Assembly (NCBI RefSeq): GCF_022682495.2
Contig: NC_071393.1
Span: 99,995,010 to 100,059,009 of the forward strand
Direction: 5' to 3'
Length of the DNA: 64,000 bases
From: Desmodus rotundus
Taxonomy: Eukaryota > Chordata > Mammalia > Chiroptera > Phyllostomidae
The notes under the pieces were generated by a model. The model was not told where the DNA came from, made no database searches, and saw only the letters and a program-made list of their open reading frames with translations. This document shows positions 56,201 through 59,200 of the stretch, piece by piece. The position numbers and the translations under genes were made by a program. Within the stretch, counting starts at the first letter, position 1. Every line of letters starts with the position of its first letter.

Positions 56201-59200
56201 TCAGAGCAGCCATAACAGCTCTTGATCAGCTTACCGACAGCTTACAATCAGGACTCTAGATTAAAAATATAAGGACAATCCTGGCAGCGACATGAAGCTA
56301 AAATGAAAGGCATCAGAGCACGAAGATAAGGAGGGAGGTTAAAAGAATATCACATCAGTATAGGTCAAGGATGACTGAGATGTGAAGTAAAAGAGAAAAG
56401 AACAAAAAGATTCTAGAGACTTTTCACAAATACACTAAGTAAAATTAGGGAGAAAATTGAGCGTGTATATGCAGCATGAAATAGAGGTGGGGAAGGAATG
56501 AGATAAGAATGAAGAGATTACTAGATGGGGCAAACAGGCAGCCACCAACATAACTTACCAAAACAAAGGCTGACAGAATACTTTGTTTTGGATTTTATAA
56601 GTTTTGGGTTTTTTTTTAAGATGAGTTTTTTGTTGTTTTTGATGTGCAATTTTATTTTAAGAGAGTTTGAGGAATCAGAGTAACAATTAGGGAAGCTACA
56701 TTTGTTTAAAAAAAAAAAGCTACAAAAGGAGAACTGATACTCAGAAAGGATATCAAAAATAGAGAATTAGAATTAAAAGTCATAGTATAGCCATAACCAA
56801 AAAACCTAAATTTTAGTGTATGTAATTTTAAAAGAATGTTTAAAAGTCAGAGGATAATGAATGGTTGGCATTATGATAATACATTTGTCCATTTATCCAT
56901 TCAATATATACCTACCATATTTTGAACACCTACCATATTTTAGTCACTGGGGGTACAACTAAGTTCCAAATAAAAAACTTTATCTTTAGAACTCACATTC
57001 TAAAAGTAGAGACAGATAGTTTAAAATATTAAGTAATATGTAATGTTAAATGTTATTAAAAATATTAAGGACATTTTAGGAATCAAGGAGAGCTTCTCTG
57101 AGGGGGTGACATTTGCACGAACAACTGAAGTAATGGAGTGAAACATACAAATATAGAAATATGTGGAAGACGAGTTCTAAGCAGAGTGGGAAAATACCTG
57201 CCAAGGTCTTGTGGAAATAACACATCAGGTTCAAGTAACAGAAAGATGACCAGTATGTGTCAAGAACAAACTGAGGAAAGTGGAGGAACTGAAAATGAGA
57301 TTGGGGCGGAAGCCGGTGTTCACAAGATTGTATCACAACTGTAATGGGAAGCCTTTCTGAAAGCGGAGCAAAGTAATCTGACACATCTCACCTACATGTG
57401 GAGAGAGTTTAGTTGGACAAAAGAGAAAGGAGAAAGGCCAATTATTAGAAGGCTATTGTGGTTTTCCAAATGAGAAATGATAGTCTGGACAAGGGAGGAC
57501 TAAAAGTGAAGGTACAGGAAGTGGTCAGAGTTGGAAAGTTTTGATAGTAGAACCTAAAGGACTTATTGATGGATTGGTGATGATAGAACAAGTCAAGGAT
57601 GACTCAAAGTCTTTTTATTTTTAAATCTACACTGATACAGTAATACTGCCATACCAGCTTTCTTTAGACTATCACTCGCATGTCGTATCTTTTCCCTTCA
57701 TTTATTTTGAAAATTTCTGAACGCTTTAAAGATGCATTTCTAAATGGCATTCAGTTGGGTTTGGTTATTATACACAGCTTGACAATCTTTGACTTAACTG
57801 GAACATTTAATCCATTTACATTAGTGTTTTCTTCATCTATCTCTGCCTCCTGAAATCTTAACTTTTGAAGATGATACCAAAATGCTACTATTTGGGAAGT
57901 CTTTTCCCAATACTATACATGACCTTCTACCCCAACAATCAGATATGAGCTCTCTTTCCTTTTAACCGCTATGGCATTTTATTTGCATCTCATTAAAATT
58001 GGGTTCTGCTAGTTACTAAAATAATTTGTGAATGTCTTTCATCCTCCCTATTTAGGATATAAAGTATCCAAAGAAATAGAATAGGTCTTAGGCATCTTTC
58101 TATTCAATAGCCTAAATATAGTAAGCTAATTCTAATCTCATATACATTTACTGAGTATCTGTTATATGCAAGAGACTGAGCTAGATACTCAATATAGGTC
58201 TATCTTATTCACCAGTCTACATTCTATATAGTTCTGCATCCTCAACTATAAAATCCAGTTAAGTTAGTTCATAAAGGTATGGGTATGAACCTCAATATTC
58301 TATTACAGTTATTAGATACACAGTTACTAGTTTACTAGTTACAAGATAACACGATTATCCTTTTTGATTATCATACCTACATATTATTTAACTTTTAAAT
58401 TTCAGTTTAAAATGTTATTCAGATCTCCTCAGAGATGAGTACCATTATCATTCTAGAGTGTAATCAGTTGTTCAAAGTTAGCTGACACCTCTATACAAAC
58501 AGAACTGAATTATTTTTTTAAGGTATATAACCATGACATAAAAAGGATGTATTTGGTTTCTGTCCCCGGTGCCTGACACAGAGTTTCTAAAACCCTTGTA
58601 ACTTCCTGAGTGATAGAAATACTAGAAGCATTTTTGTTCTAATATTTGGCCTTTAACTCCAGTTCCTGATACAGGAGTTTCTAAAACCCCTGAGTTGTCT
58701 TTTTTTACATAAAGACATGAGTGGTGGCTCGGGGCTCCTAGATAGCTTCAGGATACCCTCTGGTTATCAGAAAGACAGGGCAATCATTAAGAGGGCTGGA
58801 ACTTTCAACCATACCTACCATCCCCCACGCTGGAGACTGTTAATCACCAACGGCCACTGATTTAATCTGTCATGCCTCCACAAGGCAACCTCCATAAAGC
58901 CCTAAATAACAGGTTTAGAGAGCTTCGAGGCTGATGAACACCATCCAAATCCGAGAATGACACACCCCAACGACACAAGGACAGAGGATCGAGACCTGCT
59001 GACCTTACTCTATGCATCTCTTCTACTTGGCCATTCCTGAGATAGCCTTTGTGATAAACCAATAGTAGCAAATAACGTGTTTCCCTGAGTTCTGTGAGCC
59101 ATTATAGCAAATTATCAAATCTTCGGAGGGGAAGGTGAGAACACCCCATTTGTAGCCAAGTCCTATAGAAGTCAGTTGTGGGTAACCTGGAGATACACTA